DNA of 64,000 nucleotides from Cryptomeria japonica (GCF_030272615.1 NC_081408.1:622168476-622232475), one strand, 5' to 3'. Shown: positions 47,581 to 59,500, numbered from the stretch's first letter. Notes: a model not told the origin generated them from the letters alone. Translations and numbers: made by a program.

Positions 47581-49480
47581 ATTGGTACGGAAGAGGTTCC
47601 ACACAATATATTCCTGGCTCAATCATTGACAGAGTCTGAAAGGTCACAGTTCAAAAGTTTCTTCAAGGAACGACAAATCAACTTTGCATGGTCATATGCT
47701 GATATGCCTGGACTAGATCCGGATTTGGTAATGCATCATTTGATAGTCAAACTGGGGACAAAGCCAGTGAAACAGAAATTAAGAAAAATGCATCCACAAG
47801 TGGCATTACTAGTCAAAGCAGAGCTGGAGAAGTTATTGGATGTTGGATTCATACGCCCAATTGATTATCCCGAATGGATCTCCAATTTAGTACCTGTCAG
47901 TAAACCAGATCGCAGCATCAGAATATGTACAGATTTCAGAGACATCAACAAAGCCTGTCCAAAAGATGACTTCCCATTACCAAATATTGACTTGATCGTT
48001 GATCTCATAGTAGGTCATGAAATGTTATCTTTAATGGATGGATTTTCTGGTTATAATCAAATCAGGATTGCACCTGAGGATCAACACAAAACATCATTCA
48101 CTTGTCCTTGGGGAACTTTCTGTTGGAATGTCATGCCCTTTGGGCTAAAAAATGCAGGTGCTACATATCAAAGAGCAATGACCACTATCTTTCATGATCT
48201 CATGCACATAACTGTGGAAGATTATGTTGATGATCTCTTGGGTAAATCAATAGACAGAGATACACATTTGGACATACTTTCAGTCGTCTTTGATCGGTTG
48301 GAAAAATACAAAGTAAGATTAAACCCCAAGAAATGTGTCTTTGGAGTAACCTCCAGAAAACTCCTAGGATTCATTGTGTCTAAAAGAGGAATCGAAGCCG
48401 ATCCAGCAAAAGTCAAGGCTATCTTGGACATGCCGCCACCCAGAAATATCAGTCAACTTCGATCCTTACAAGGGAGACTCCAGTCTATACGAAGATTCAT
48501 AGCCCAACTTGCAGATAAGTGTAATCCTTTCCAGCACCTGCTACATAAAAATATCAAGTTCAAATGGGATGATAACTGTCAACAAGCTTTTCAGATGCTC
48601 AAAGATTATCTTTTGAATCTGCCAGTTCTGATGCCACCAGTTCTAGATCAGCCTTTGCTACTATACATATCAGCTACTCCAACAGCACTGGGGGCACTCC
48701 TAGCACAACAAATTGCTGACGGCAAGGAAAAAGCAGTATACTATATCAGTCGCACATTGGTGGGATATGAGCTAAACTACACGCCAATCGAGCGTGCATG
48801 TCTCGCTGTGGTCTTTGCTTCGCAAAAATTACGACATTACATGCTCACTCATAAGACTAAGTTGATTGCAAGAATTGATCCATTAAAATATCTTCTCAAT
48901 AAAGCAACACTTACTGGGCGGCTAGCCAAGTGGGTAATGATCCTTAGTGAATTCGACATCGAGTATGTGGACAGAAAAGCAATAAAAGGACAAGCCATTG
49001 CAGATCAATTAGCAGATGCCCCCATGATTGATGATGTTCCTCTAAATTCAGAATTTCCAGATGAATCCATTTTAACAATATCACATGCAAGGCCATGGCA
49101 ACTATACTTTGACGGCTCATACACACAGCATGGGGCAGGAGCTGGTATTCTCTTTATAACTCCTCAAGGCGATTCTATACCAAAATAATACCGCTTATCA
49201 TTTCCTTGCACTAACAATATAGCGGAATATGAGGCATTAACAACTAGATTACGAATTACAGTTCAGTGGAAGATCCAGGAACTTCGTGTTTTTGGGGATT
49301 CTCAACTTGTCATCTGTCAAGCAACTGATGATTACCAAACAAAAGATGAAAAATTACTGCCTTACAAGCAAATGGTGGATGATTTGAAACAACACTTCAC
49401 AAAGATAGATTTTGAGCAGATACCAAGAGAGCAGAATCGTGCTGCAGATGCCATGGCTACAATTGCTTCACTAATTGATC
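47581..49480 (+). pseudogene. Element F reverse transcriptase and two RNase H domains
   Basis: Polymerase: DVGFIRPIDYPEWISNLVPV, ICTDFRDINKACPKDDFPLP, MPFGLKNAGATYQRAM and the catalytic box YVDD (48223-48234), then LNPKKCVFGV and LGFIVSKRGIE. The first RNase H (ALGALLAQ, YYISRTL, YTPIERACLAVVFA) has Ser where the first catalytic Asp would be. A second RNase H follows, with YFDGS, EYEAL, FGDSQ and NRAADAMA giving a full D-E-D-D set. The paired arrangement is typical of Tat elements. One TAA (49186-49188) interrupts the second domain at a codon that is Leu in G. Confidence 0.93.
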
Positions 49481-50844
49481 TACCTCAAAATGAAACCTGC
49501 TATGAGTTCTTAGTGGATAACCTTTTGGTGCCTTCATATGAGATCACTCCTACTAAAATGATATGCATTGTTGGTCTCGAATCCCAGTTATATGGTTCCA
49601 TCTTCACATACCTTCGCGACAATACCCTACCTCCTGATCTATCAAATAATCAACGTCTCACTTTCATTAGCCAATCCTCTCGATATGTCATTCTAGCTGA
49701 TATCCTATACCGGCGAGGTCTTGATGGCACTCTTCTTAGATGTTTAGAAAGCAACAAAGCTCAGATTGCGTTACGTGAAGTGCATGAAGGGATATGTGGT
49801 CCACATGCTAGTGGTCCTACCTTGGCCAAGAAGCTCATCAGGACTGGATATTACTGGCCCACTATGGAAAAAGACTCATATCAATTTGTCAAGAAATGTA
49901 AGCAATGTCAAATTCATGGAGACCTCATACATGTGCCAGCACAAGAACTACAACCACTTGCGTCTCCTTGGCCCTTTTGTCAGTGGGGACTCAATCTCAT
50001 AGGCAAGATTCACCCTCCTTCTTCCAATGGTCATAAATTCATTATCACAGCCACAGAGTATTTCACAAAATGGATTGAAGCCGTGCCTCTCACACAAGTC
50101 ACTGGAAAACAGATTGCTACCTTCATCCTTAACTATATCATTTGTCGATATGGTATTCCTGTTTCCATTATTACTGATAACGGGCGTCCCTTCAAAAATT
50201 AGGATGTTCGTGAACTCTGTGACCGCCTCCATATCTCCCATCGTTTTTCCACACCATATTACCCCCAAGGTAATGGCCAAGCTGAGGCGTCTAATAAAAC
50301 AATCTTTAAAATCCTCAAGAAGACAGTCGACGACGCTAGCCGTAATTGGCATATCCAACTCAATCCCGCACTTTGGGCCTATCGCACAAGTGTCCGCACA
50401 CCTACAGGAGCTACACCATACTCACTTGTCTACGGCGCTGAAGCCATCTTGCCTATTGAGGTCGAGTTACCTTCTTTACGGGTCTCTTTGCAAAACATCA
50501 TCACTGATGAAGATTATAGGGCCTCTCGCTTACAAGAACTAGAACTGCTGGATGAACGGAGACAAACTGCTTTTAATCATCTCAAGGCTTACCAACAACA
50601 AATGAGTCGCAGCTACAATCACAAGGTCAAGCCTTGCACATTTGAGGTCGGTGACTTGGTTCTCAGAGAAAACCCCAAGAATCAGCAAGACAGAGAGAAG
50701 AAGGGAAAGTTCGAACCAAACTGGCTTGGTCCTTACATCATTACAGCAGCCTATGGATCTGGGGCATATCAGCTCTCAACTACAGAAGGTGAACCTTTGG
50801 AGGATCCTATCAACAGCATGCACCTTCACAGGTTCTACACATAG
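49481..50844 (+). pseudogene. Element F integrase, first catalytic Asp replaced by Asn
   Basis: The zinc-binding segment HEGICGPHASG...KKCKQCQIHG is at about 49783-49920. The core reads WGLNLIGKI, with Asn at 49993-49995 where element G has Asp (WGLDLVGK). The second Asp is in ITDNGRPF (50176-50178) and the Glu in GNGQAEASN (50284-50286). A TAG at 50200-50202 replaces Gln (KNQDV in G). The C-terminus has RSYNHKVKP, GDLVLREN and WLGPY, and ends HRFYT before the stop at 50844. The Asn change alone would abolish strand transfer in known integrases. Confidence 0.93.
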
Positions 50845-52488
50845 TTCTTTGGGATATCCTAATTCAAAAATACAAAAAAATCAAAAAAATTCAAAAATAC
50901 AAAAAAATTTATAAAACAAAAAAATCGTTACTTGGTGAAAACCTGGCAAATAGGCACCTTGTGACACAAAAAATATTGAAAAAATCAAAAAAGTAAAGAG
51001 AAATAATTTTGTCCAATGGTGAAAACCACTTCGGTGGTGCCCTAGGCAAGTACCATGGTGAAAACTGGGTCACCAGCGCCATGTATAGAGACATTGCTCC
51101 TCCCTCCTTCAGGATTCACTTTCATCCTTTCACTTTGCACACACTCACAACCTATTCATCCTTACCCATTCTCATCATGGCTTGTTATTGATCTACCTAA
51201 GATGGGTTAGCCATTCATAATAAACCTCCCTTTTCATCCATAATAAATCAGATCCTATCTGTGGCTAAGGCAAACCCTACGTCTAGTGATGGGTGTGGAA
51301 CTGAGAACATCACATGTTTTGAGGAGTACAGTTTCTTCCAGCTTCCTTCAGTCTATCCATGCACAATCCGCAATAAAGCAACATTTGCATCGCCAGTCTG
51401 CAATAAAGTTTCATCTTCTCCGCAATAAAGTATCAGCTTCATGGATTCAGTCAGTTTCAGATGAGACAACAGCAACAATGGGCTTCAACAAAATCAAATC
51501 TTTCAACAGACTTAGACAACATATGATTCAGTGCTATCTATCCTTTTTTGTGAAAGTGAACATTGTGACCACAATCAAATAAGACTTATACAAGTGACAA
51601 GAGACACTAAACGTGAGGACTACAATGGATGTTGGTGTCGGGTCTTGGTTTTCTTTTGATTTCATTTTTTTGGTGACATGTCTTTTAGCTTTTCCAGGAT
51701 GTCTCTGACTAGAGATTCTATCTCCAGGATGTCTTTGACTAGAAAGGCGAGGATGGGGTATCGTCACCTATTTGTATTTGCTGTCTGTGGATTGTCTTTT
51801 AGTAATGCTATGACTTGTCCAAGGATATGAGGACACTGTGAGTCTAGTGTGAACTGGGGCATTCCTTGTTTGTGACTGTCTTATCTCCATGCAAACAAGT
51901 ACAATGACTTTCTGGGTCAAACATATGCCTCGATTGTCATAACCTACTTGCCATAATAAAGCTCAATGATGATAATGCACAAGAAGCTCTTTCATGTTCA
52001 TATCTTCTATCTTTCATTCCCCTTTCTTGATTGACTTCCATCGTCCTTCTTAAGTCCGCGTAGCGTGCTATCACATGACTGAGTATAATGACACACCAAA
52101 AACATTTGCGTTTCATGTAGTTTGCACCTGCATTACCACATATAAGCATTTCATACATACATATAGATATTACAACTACATCACATCTTGCACATAACAT
52201 ATGTTAGCACAATTTACATTTGCATTATTATATTCATCTACGTTACTTACATTGTCATATTCATCTGCATTACATACATTCACATTTGCATCATGCATAC
52301 ACATATAAAACATAAAAGAACAAAAATATTGCATTGCATCATATACATATTTACATCCATATTATAAGCATCACATAGGTACACATGCATATAGCTGCCG
52401 CACAAATAAATCATCTCATATATATATAAAGTGTCATGATACAATGATGTCAAAAAAGTCATATGGCTACAAAATCACCCGCAGGTGT
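50845..52488 (+). other. Spacer between F pol and the antisense PMD gene
   Basis: No gene seen. Just after pol are an A-rich stretch and three copies of GGTGAAAAC (50934, 51018 and 51057); the second is joined to a perfect UUCG hairpin (51025-51038). Three CCGCAATAAAG or CTGCAATAAAG words lie at 51368-51432. CCAGGATGTCT occurs twice (51694 and 51724). Positions 52130-52440 are CAT-rich low-complexity sequence, probably 3' untranslated sequence of the PMD gene. Confidence 0.6.
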
Positions 52489-54576
52489 CTACAATACAAA
52501 AATGGTACAATATTGATACATAGGGAACCCTCTAAGGCTATGATGAACTCCCTCCCTCGGAGCCGCTGGCCTCGACGGAATCTGAGCCCTCGAAGGACCT
52601 GCCCCAGGATCATCTCTCCTGTCCCCTCTATCTGGTGGTGGTGGAGGACCCATAACCCCACCACTCGATGCCTGTCTCCTCCAGCTCCCTCCCGTAGCTG
52701 TCTTTGTCTGCGATGGTCTATGGAAGCTCCTCGCCCATTGATCTACTAGCACGACACCATAATAGAGGTCCCTCCAGTAGGAAATCTCCTCCCCTACTCG
52801 TAGGACATATGCATAGCCTGCTCTTGCGTCCTCCGTCGCCTGCCTCCCTGCTATCAGTGCTGTCTCAGCCTCTATGTAGCGCTGAATCGCTTGATCTCTC
52901 TCCCACTCAGTATCCCTGAGCCTCATCCTAAGTCGGTCTCTCTCCCTCTCCAGATCCTGTATCTCATCTACCTGGCCCTGGCAGATCTCCCTAAGCTCAA
53001 TCAGCTCATCCTCCTCTGGATCTCCCCCCTCTGCCTCTGCCTGTGGCTCTCCCTCTGCAGGTGCCTACCCTTGTACCTATACCGAAACTGGTGCCTAAAT
53101 GGGTACCTATCTCTGTACATGCCTAGGTCCTTGTACCTATCTCCGTCCCTGCTCCTATGCTGCTCGCACCTATCCCTGTACCTATCCATATCTCTGTCCC
53201 TGTACTCTGGGACCCTGTGCTGCTGGTACCTGTAGGGGCAATCCACCGCGACCCCTCACCACCTGGGCCTGTCCCTCCTGTCCACCCTCCCTCCGAGGTG
53301 CCACTCTCCTCTCCCCAACTACTCCCCTCCACCTCCGTCGACCTCTGCCCCCATCACCCCCACCATCATCATCATCATCTCCTCCTCCATCTCCCTCCAG
53401 TAGCTCTCCTGGATCTGTCAATCGGGGGAATGGATGCTCGGCCCAATATGCTGCATACTCTGCATCCATCCCGGCATCCTCGATCTCTGGCCACATATAC
53501 CAGGGTAGGGGCACCATCTATGCCAGCTATGTCAGCACCTGATCATATGACAATAAAGGCCCAAACTGCGCCTGATCCCTAACTGTACGGGCATACATAC
53601 CTGAGCCTCGTGGCATCCTCTGGATCCTGCCATACTGCCTGCATACCCTGTCCACTAGCTGCCTCTCTAAAATATAGGGCGTCTACCCAATCAGGTACCT
53701 GGTCCAAAAAGTGTAGGGCAGCTCCACTGCATCATCCTCCCACTCCTCGCATCCCAGATACGATCTCCAGATGACTACATCAATGTCATCTATCACTCGC
53801 CGCCAATGCTCCAACCTACCAATCCGTGGCTACGATGTGATTATGTCATATAAATGAACAAAACTATGTCCATGACCTCTACCTCTGAAGTGTATCGGTC
53901 AGATAATCGACAGATGCTCATACGCCCAAACCTGCAGTAGTGTCACTCCACAGCCCAATCCCACTGACCCATGGTATACAAACTGATGAAGCTCGTAATA
54001 TAAGTGGGCCAACACACATGGTCCCCAAGCATATCTGGTGTGCTGCATCACCAGTGTCTCCAGTGCTCCTCCCTAGCCCACTACCAATCCCCATGTCGCC
54101 CTATCCGGACACAGGAACCCACTAATAGCCCCTCTGATCACAGCTGGCAATGCTAACCCTGTCGCGGTCATGGTGTCCCATGCCACATGTCCTGCCCTCA
54201 TCTCTAGGTCAGGATCTTGAAACACCCATCTCAATGCCTCCCTGTCTCCATCACGATCATATGGAATCAAATCTCCATCAATCGGTATCCACAATATCCT
54301 ATAGACATCCTCTAGGGTGACTGTCATCTCACCCATCGGCAAATGAAAAGTGCACGTCTCTGAGTGTCATCTCTCCGCAAGCGCAGTCAGCAAACCCATG
54401 TTTGCCCGAAACTCAGGCACATATAATACATGTCTCAAGCCCATCTCCTCGATGGCAGCTTGCTCCTCCACTGTCATCTCAGGTCGCAATCTCTGAGTCG
54501 ACAGGAATCTCTCCCGTGACTCCAACATAGGCAAATACTCCTGTAGCCAAACAAATCAGTTGTGTCAGTTAGGGTG

Positions 54577-54854
54577 GCATTCACTGTTCATCACAAAATG
54601 CTACTTTTTTTTATCTAAATGCATATGGTTATCTATCCTAGTGACACTCACTGTTCATCACAAAGTGTTGCTTCTATCCTAGTAGTACTCCCTGTTCATC
54701 ACAAAGTACTACGTGCATGACACTCCCTGTTCATCACAAAGTGTTACTCACATTTGCACTCCCTGTTCATCACAAAGTGCTGCTCATACTTTGGGTACTC
54801 CCTGTTCATCACAAAGTACTCTATCCTGGTGCTCCCTGTTCATCACAAAGTGCC
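54577..54854. repeat. Seven hairpin repeats with constant loop and co-varying stems (PMD intron, F)
   Basis: Each unit is stem arm, 15-nt loop CMCTGTTCATCACAA, then complementary arm. Arms: gcatt/aatgc (54577), acact/agtgt (54644), gtagtact/agtactac (54682), acact/agtgt (54720), gcact/agtgc (54756), gtact/agtac (54795) and gtgct/agtgc with two wobbles (54829). The spacers between units are unrelated. A decayed eighth unit (TGTTCATCACAGAACTG) lies near 54927. Confidence 0.9.
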
Positions 54855-54980
54855 TTGATCTAGCCTAGTCTTCCTAGAGGACTTGCTTGAGTGTATCCTC
54901 TTAGCAGCTTATCCAATCGACAGCGTATGTTCATCACAGAACTGCCAATTTGACCTAGAAGACAAAACCTTGCATTTTTT

Positions 54981-55220
54981 GGACATAAACGCGCTTTTAA
55001 CTCACAAACGCGCCTATAGACTGCACAAGTGCGCCTAAACAACACAAACACACCTGTATGACATAAACGTGCCTATAATATACATAAACGCGACTTTGAA
55101 ACACAAACACCCCTGCATGACGTAAACGCGCACGCATTTGGCATAGATGTGGTTCCAGACATAGACACGCCTGGCACCGACACAGACGCGCCTGGCACCG
55201 ACGCAGACGCGGTTGCCCGG
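54981..55220 (-). repeat. Intronic array of ~20-nt repeats in the F PMD gene
   Basis: About twelve units spaced 17-21 nt; read in the PMD direction each has a GGCGCGTTTGTG-like core (variants GGCGCACTTGTG, GGTGTGTTTGTG, GGCACGTTTATG). Spacing and core resemble the array in G's intron at 21713-21960, which is more AT-rich. Confidence 0.8.
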
Positions 55221-55483
55221 TTTTGGACTTTTTTGTACCCTATTTCTAAGCGCATTTATTGCTCTACCTAGCATGCATTAATGACAAAATTAAATGCGTC
55301 AAAGTACAAGGAGGTTTGGTGGTACTTACCGGCTCTCCTGCCTCTGCTGGCCTCTGGAATCGTCGAACGCGGTCGAATTTGTGTATGAAGGCCATCACTG
55401 CTGACTGCTGCTGCTCTTTTCTCTCTCTGCACTTTGATCTTGTGAAGGTGTAGATGACAATGAGGATGTCTTTTGCCCGTGAT

Positions 55484-55493
55484 CTATCTTATA
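55484..55493 (-). promoter_or_regulatory. Candidate TATA box of the antisense PMD gene in F
   Basis: Minus strand TATAAGATAG lies about 90 nt upstream of the PMD ATG (55395), followed by a purine-rich leader (GAGAGAGAAAAGAGCAGCAG). Element G has TATAAAA at 82 nt. Inferred from position only. Confidence 0.5.
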
Positions 55494-55724
55494 GCCTACC
55501 CTAGCCTTAGCCTTCATTTCCCGAGTCAGTCTTCTTCATCCCGTGACTTTGTCACTTTATTTGGTCAGTCCATTCTAGCCTTTTTTTCTTATCGAGAGAT
55601 TGTCTGCAATCTTTTCAGACATTTTCATCCAATCTCTCGAGGGGGCATATCATTCCCATATTGGGGCAACTCTGTATCAGTTCATCTTATCTTTTTTGAA
55701 ACAACGCGACAAGCCGCATTGTCT

Positions 55725-55739
55725 CAAAGAGGGGCAAAA
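55725..55739 (+). other. Polypurine tract of element F
   Basis: CAAAGAGGGGCAAAA, directly before the 3' LTR. The 230 bases before it (55494-55724) hold no gene and contain upstream sequence of the PMD promoter on the other strand. Confidence 0.9.
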
Positions 55740-56505
55740 TGTAGACACCCAAAATTGTCATGTCTAATTAAATAAATATTTTATTTATTTAATTATCTAA
55801 GCCTAATTCTTCTATTAATTAAATAAATCTTTATTTATTTAATTAATTCATTTATCCTCTTCTAGCCTTATTTCTCATTTAAATAAATACATTTATTTAT
55901 TTAAATTATCCTTTTCATAAATTAAATAAATATTTTATTTATTTAATTGATCCCACTTCTTCTATTAATTAAATGAATCTTTATTTATTTAATTAATTCA
56001 TTATCTTTTTCTACACATGACACATGTCATTCATCTCTTAATTCCTACACTACCTACCTCTTTCATTATTTTATTATTTCCTCTACCTACCCTATAATCC
56101 TAGCCGACCTCCTTTTTACACCTCTCAATCTTATCCCTCCATTTCATATTGTGTCTTCTATTTAAGAAGATGCCTCATTCATTATCAAACCCTAATGGCT
56201 AATGATCATTTTGGCTACACTGCGATCCTACTTGCAACCACATTCCATTCTTTGTTGAGCTCTTGTGCACATAAAATCTGAGAGCAAATATATCAAGCAA
56301 GATCAATGGAGACAGGAAGAATGGAGATTTAAAATCCTATTGGACATGTGATGGTATAATTTTTGTGATTTTGTTTTATTTATATTGTCTTAGGTAATCT
56401 TCATATGTTATGGTGGATCTTTGTTGTTGTTAGGCTAGGGTTTGGTGGTTGAATTCATTTAGCCTTTCAATCTTGTTATTATTGCATCCATTTTCACCAT
56501 ACACA
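55740..56505 (+). repeat. 3' LTR of element F
   Basis: 766 bp. It matches the 5' LTR except for nine substitutions and one extra GT; the first 420 bases or so are identical. Followed by the target duplication gtcgg (56506-56510). Confidence 0.96.
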
Positions 56506-59500
56506 GTCGGTATTCCCTTTTTGTTTGGGTTTGCGAGTTGTCTGTCTGGTTGACTTTCTTGGTTTGCGTGCTTGGTGTGTATGGTTAAATTGATTAATTA
56601 GTCCTTAGTGTTTGATATGATTAAATATGTGTTTGTGCATTAAAGATTATGGACTAGATTAAATAGGATCTCTTTATGTGATTTATCGTTAATATTGGAT
56701 TGCTCGTCTTAAATTGGGAGTACGTTCAATTAAATGGTTGATTTTGAATATTAAATGCATTTTGTATATGCTGTTGAAAAAGGAAGATTTAAATTTAATT
56801 ACAATAGAATTAATTTAATCTTTTGGCATTTTGAAATAGAAAGGTTAGATTTCAGTTGAGTGAGAAAATCAATTTTAAATGGGAAAAGCAATTTAATTTG
56901 TTGATATAGTTGGAAAATAGTAATTTTGGGAATTATTTTTAAATAAAAATTTTAATTCCAAAAAAATGAAATTTTGGTCAACTCTTCCTTATAACCTAGA
57001 CTTTTGGAAAATTTTGAGGATAGATATTTTTGGAAAAATGTTTGTTGAAAAAAAAAGATATTTTGGAGGAAGGATTTTTGGGGGTTTTGGGAGGAAGAAG
57101 TTCTTCTGGATCTTGCAAGTTGGGCTCTTCTTCAAGCTATTCCAGGAATGCATATGGAGGTAGGAATTACCTTATTTGTCTTCTTGTTGCCATGGAAATG
57201 GGCTGTTGGTTGAATGAAAATTGCTTGTTGTTAAAAATCCAATCTTTTAAAATTGATTTCAAATTTAATTTTTGGATTTGTGGGTTTTAGAACTATGCTT
57301 ATTAGCTTGTGTTCTTCAAGAACTTTACATGGTGGAATCATTGTGATGAAAATGGTTATTTTTGGCCCAATTTGGGTTTTGCTAGAAATTTATTTGAGGT
57401 TTTTGTTATTCCTCAATTCATGTTGGGTGTTTGAAACCCATTTGTGATGGAAGGAAGTATACCCATCAAAGAAATAAAATATATATGAAACCAAAACATA
57501 TTTCCTTTAAACCTGTTTTATGGCAAATAAAAAAAAAATGAGATTAAAACCATTCTTTTTGTTTATTTCAAAATTTATAAATCGAAATTATAAAAAAAAA
57601 AAGATGTGTTTTGGGGTTGGAGGGCGGGGAGCGGAGCTCCACCCGCCTCCTCCTCCCCTTTCCTCGCGTGAGTCGCAGCTTGCGGTGGCTGCAGGCTCAC
57701 TGCGGTGGCCGCAGGGTACCGCGGAACCTGCGTCCACCGTAGTGGCGCTGCCCGCGTGGGTTCTCCTGCGGCTGGGGTTTGGGCCGCCCAACCCACGCGT
57801 TGGGATGTGGGCCCGGCCTTCGCCGCCCTCCATTTAAATATTGTTTTTTTGTTAGTTTTTAAAAATATTTTTTTTTAATGTATTTTTTTTATTATTCAAA
57901 AAAAAAATACCTATAATATTTTAATATTATTTTATGGTAAATTTCATTTAGGTTTTTAATTATGATTAATGTGGCATAATTATAATTAATGATAAATTTG
58001 ATATTAATTAATTGTATAATGGAATTTATACATTAATTAATATTCAATTTCGTTTTATGATTAACGCACTTTTCTAATTAAAGCCTAGCATTGCTAATTT
58101 TGCAATTAATTATTAATTGGTTAGATTTTGATTAATCTTGGATAAAAAAATATATACCTTAATTAATAGCTCATTTGGGTATTTGTCTGATTGAGGAAGT
58201 ATTGTTTTAATAATAGGATATTATTTATTGGAAGATGGTTGGAATATGAGATGTTTACTAATTGATTATGTTAAATAGTACTTTATTCAAGAATATATAT
58301 ATTGTTCAAAGACTTTAATGTTATAGGCCATCTGGAAATATTAGAAATGAATATTTAACCCTTGGACATTATGAATTTAAACAATGTGCTTTTGGAAATT
58401 TAATTAAGTATCATTTGGGAAAATTGTTTAGTTACGAATATTCTCATTTAGTAAAATGAATGGTTAATTTATATTTTTCCTCTGTTGAGAAATAGACAAT
58501 GGTACTATTGCAAATTGTGATATTGTATTCTCTTTGCAATGATGATTTCTTGCTAGTGTATTTTTGGAAACATAGATCATGTAGAAAACTTGATCGACCT
58601 TTATTGGTTTAATCAATATGAGGAAATATTGTCTTTTTCGGTTATTGCCTTTGCGAGTTTAATTTTTGTATTCGCTTTTTCTTATGAATGGCAAGTCGTG
58701 CTTTGTTTGATAGGACCCTATCATATGGATTGATTTGGGGTACCTGTTTTAGTCCTCGGTTCTGAGTTGACTGTTGTTTTGTGGTAGTGTCGTATTTGGT
58801 CATATCCTTTGTGTGGGTGTCGAATGATGATTCGTGGTTGACCATAGTTGGTCAGGTCTCTAGTTAGAGTACTGTCAGTAAGTGTACCACTTTTGATTCA
58901 TGTTTGACCAGATCGTTGTTCCCTCCTTTTTGAACTCCGTTCGTCTATCCATTTGTATTCCTTGGTTTTTGAGTTCGTCGAGTATAGTCTAGTGTCATAT
59001 GGGAAAGTGGCTTTCGATTGGGGGCCGCGCCCAAAGTGGCTATTGGGTAACCCATCGAAAGTGAATCTAATAAGTGATAACCTATTCAGTAGATTAGGAT
59101 GTAATCTCTAAGTAAGATAAATGTGCCTCACACATGGGACAAGTGCTAACAGAGACCCGACATGTTGTGAGAAGGCCTGAAATGGCAATCCATCATCCTT
59201 GTCTTCATGAAAGGATGTGTGGGTCCACATGAGGCTTGGATGGGCCGGAGGTTCGGATTAGGTTGCCAAGGTAACCCAGTGTATGGGGTCGGGACTTATG
59301 AAGACCTGCCATGGTAACCATACCAAGTTGTGTGATGACACTTGTCCCTACGTTCGCTAGTGTGTTGTCGTATTGTTCTATTAGGAGCATGTTTGTGGGT
59401 CATCCTTTTGTCTTTGCCCTTGTAAGTATCGGTTTCATGTTAGACCTTGGGTGGTGATGACTCAGCTTTGTGGATGCTCCAATGGACCTTTGTATTAGCT

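Larger units (their letters stand above)
52489..55395 (-). pseudogene. Antisense plant mobile domain (PMD) gene of element F, two exons
   Basis: Exon 1 is 55395-55330 (22 codons, MAFIHKFDRVRRFQRPAEAG...). A donor GTAAGT starts the 789-bp intron (55329-54541), which ends GGCTACAG with a CTAAC branch-point-like word about 30 nt before it. Exon 2 (54540-52489, 684 codons with the stop) stays in one frame. It has GLLTALAER, GEMTVTLEDVYRILW, YAWGPCVLAHLYYELHQFVY, TPYILERQL and HPFPRLTDP, then an acidic and Arg/Gly-rich tail and a charged C-terminal helix (WERDQAIQRYIEAETALIAG). These are hallmarks of PMD (Arabidopsis MAIN/MAIL1 family). About six single stops (first TGA at 54369-54367, TAG at 54075-54073) inactivate it. 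No frameshift is seen. Confidence 0.85.
40436..56505 (+). mobile_element. Element F: 16-kb Tat-like Ty3/gypsy element with antisense PMD gene
   Basis: LTRs 40436-41199 and 55740-56505 differ by nine substitutions and one 2-bp indel (about 1.2%), eight of the nine being transitions. Target duplication gtcag/gtcgg. The plus strand carries a 2.1-kb leader and one 7.5-kb gag-pol frame (43333-50844). A spacer follows, then on the minus strand a two-exon PMD gene (55395-52489), then a purine tract. Two RNase H domains follow the polymerase, a Tat-lineage feature. It lies in H's 3' LTR and is the youngest insertion in the window, but it is inactivated by point mutations. Confidence 0.95.

Noticed and set aside
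51368-51432. Three AATAAA words as a polyadenylation cluster for F
   Set aside because: They belong to a short local repeat (YCYGCAATAAAG), and the element's RNA should end in the 3' LTR; they cannot be told from chance in such AT-rich DNA.
54577-54854. Possible CRISPR-like array (repeats with unique spacers)
   Set aside because: The host is a plant, repeat spacing is irregular (28-67 nt), and the array is inside a retrotransposon with no cas genes.
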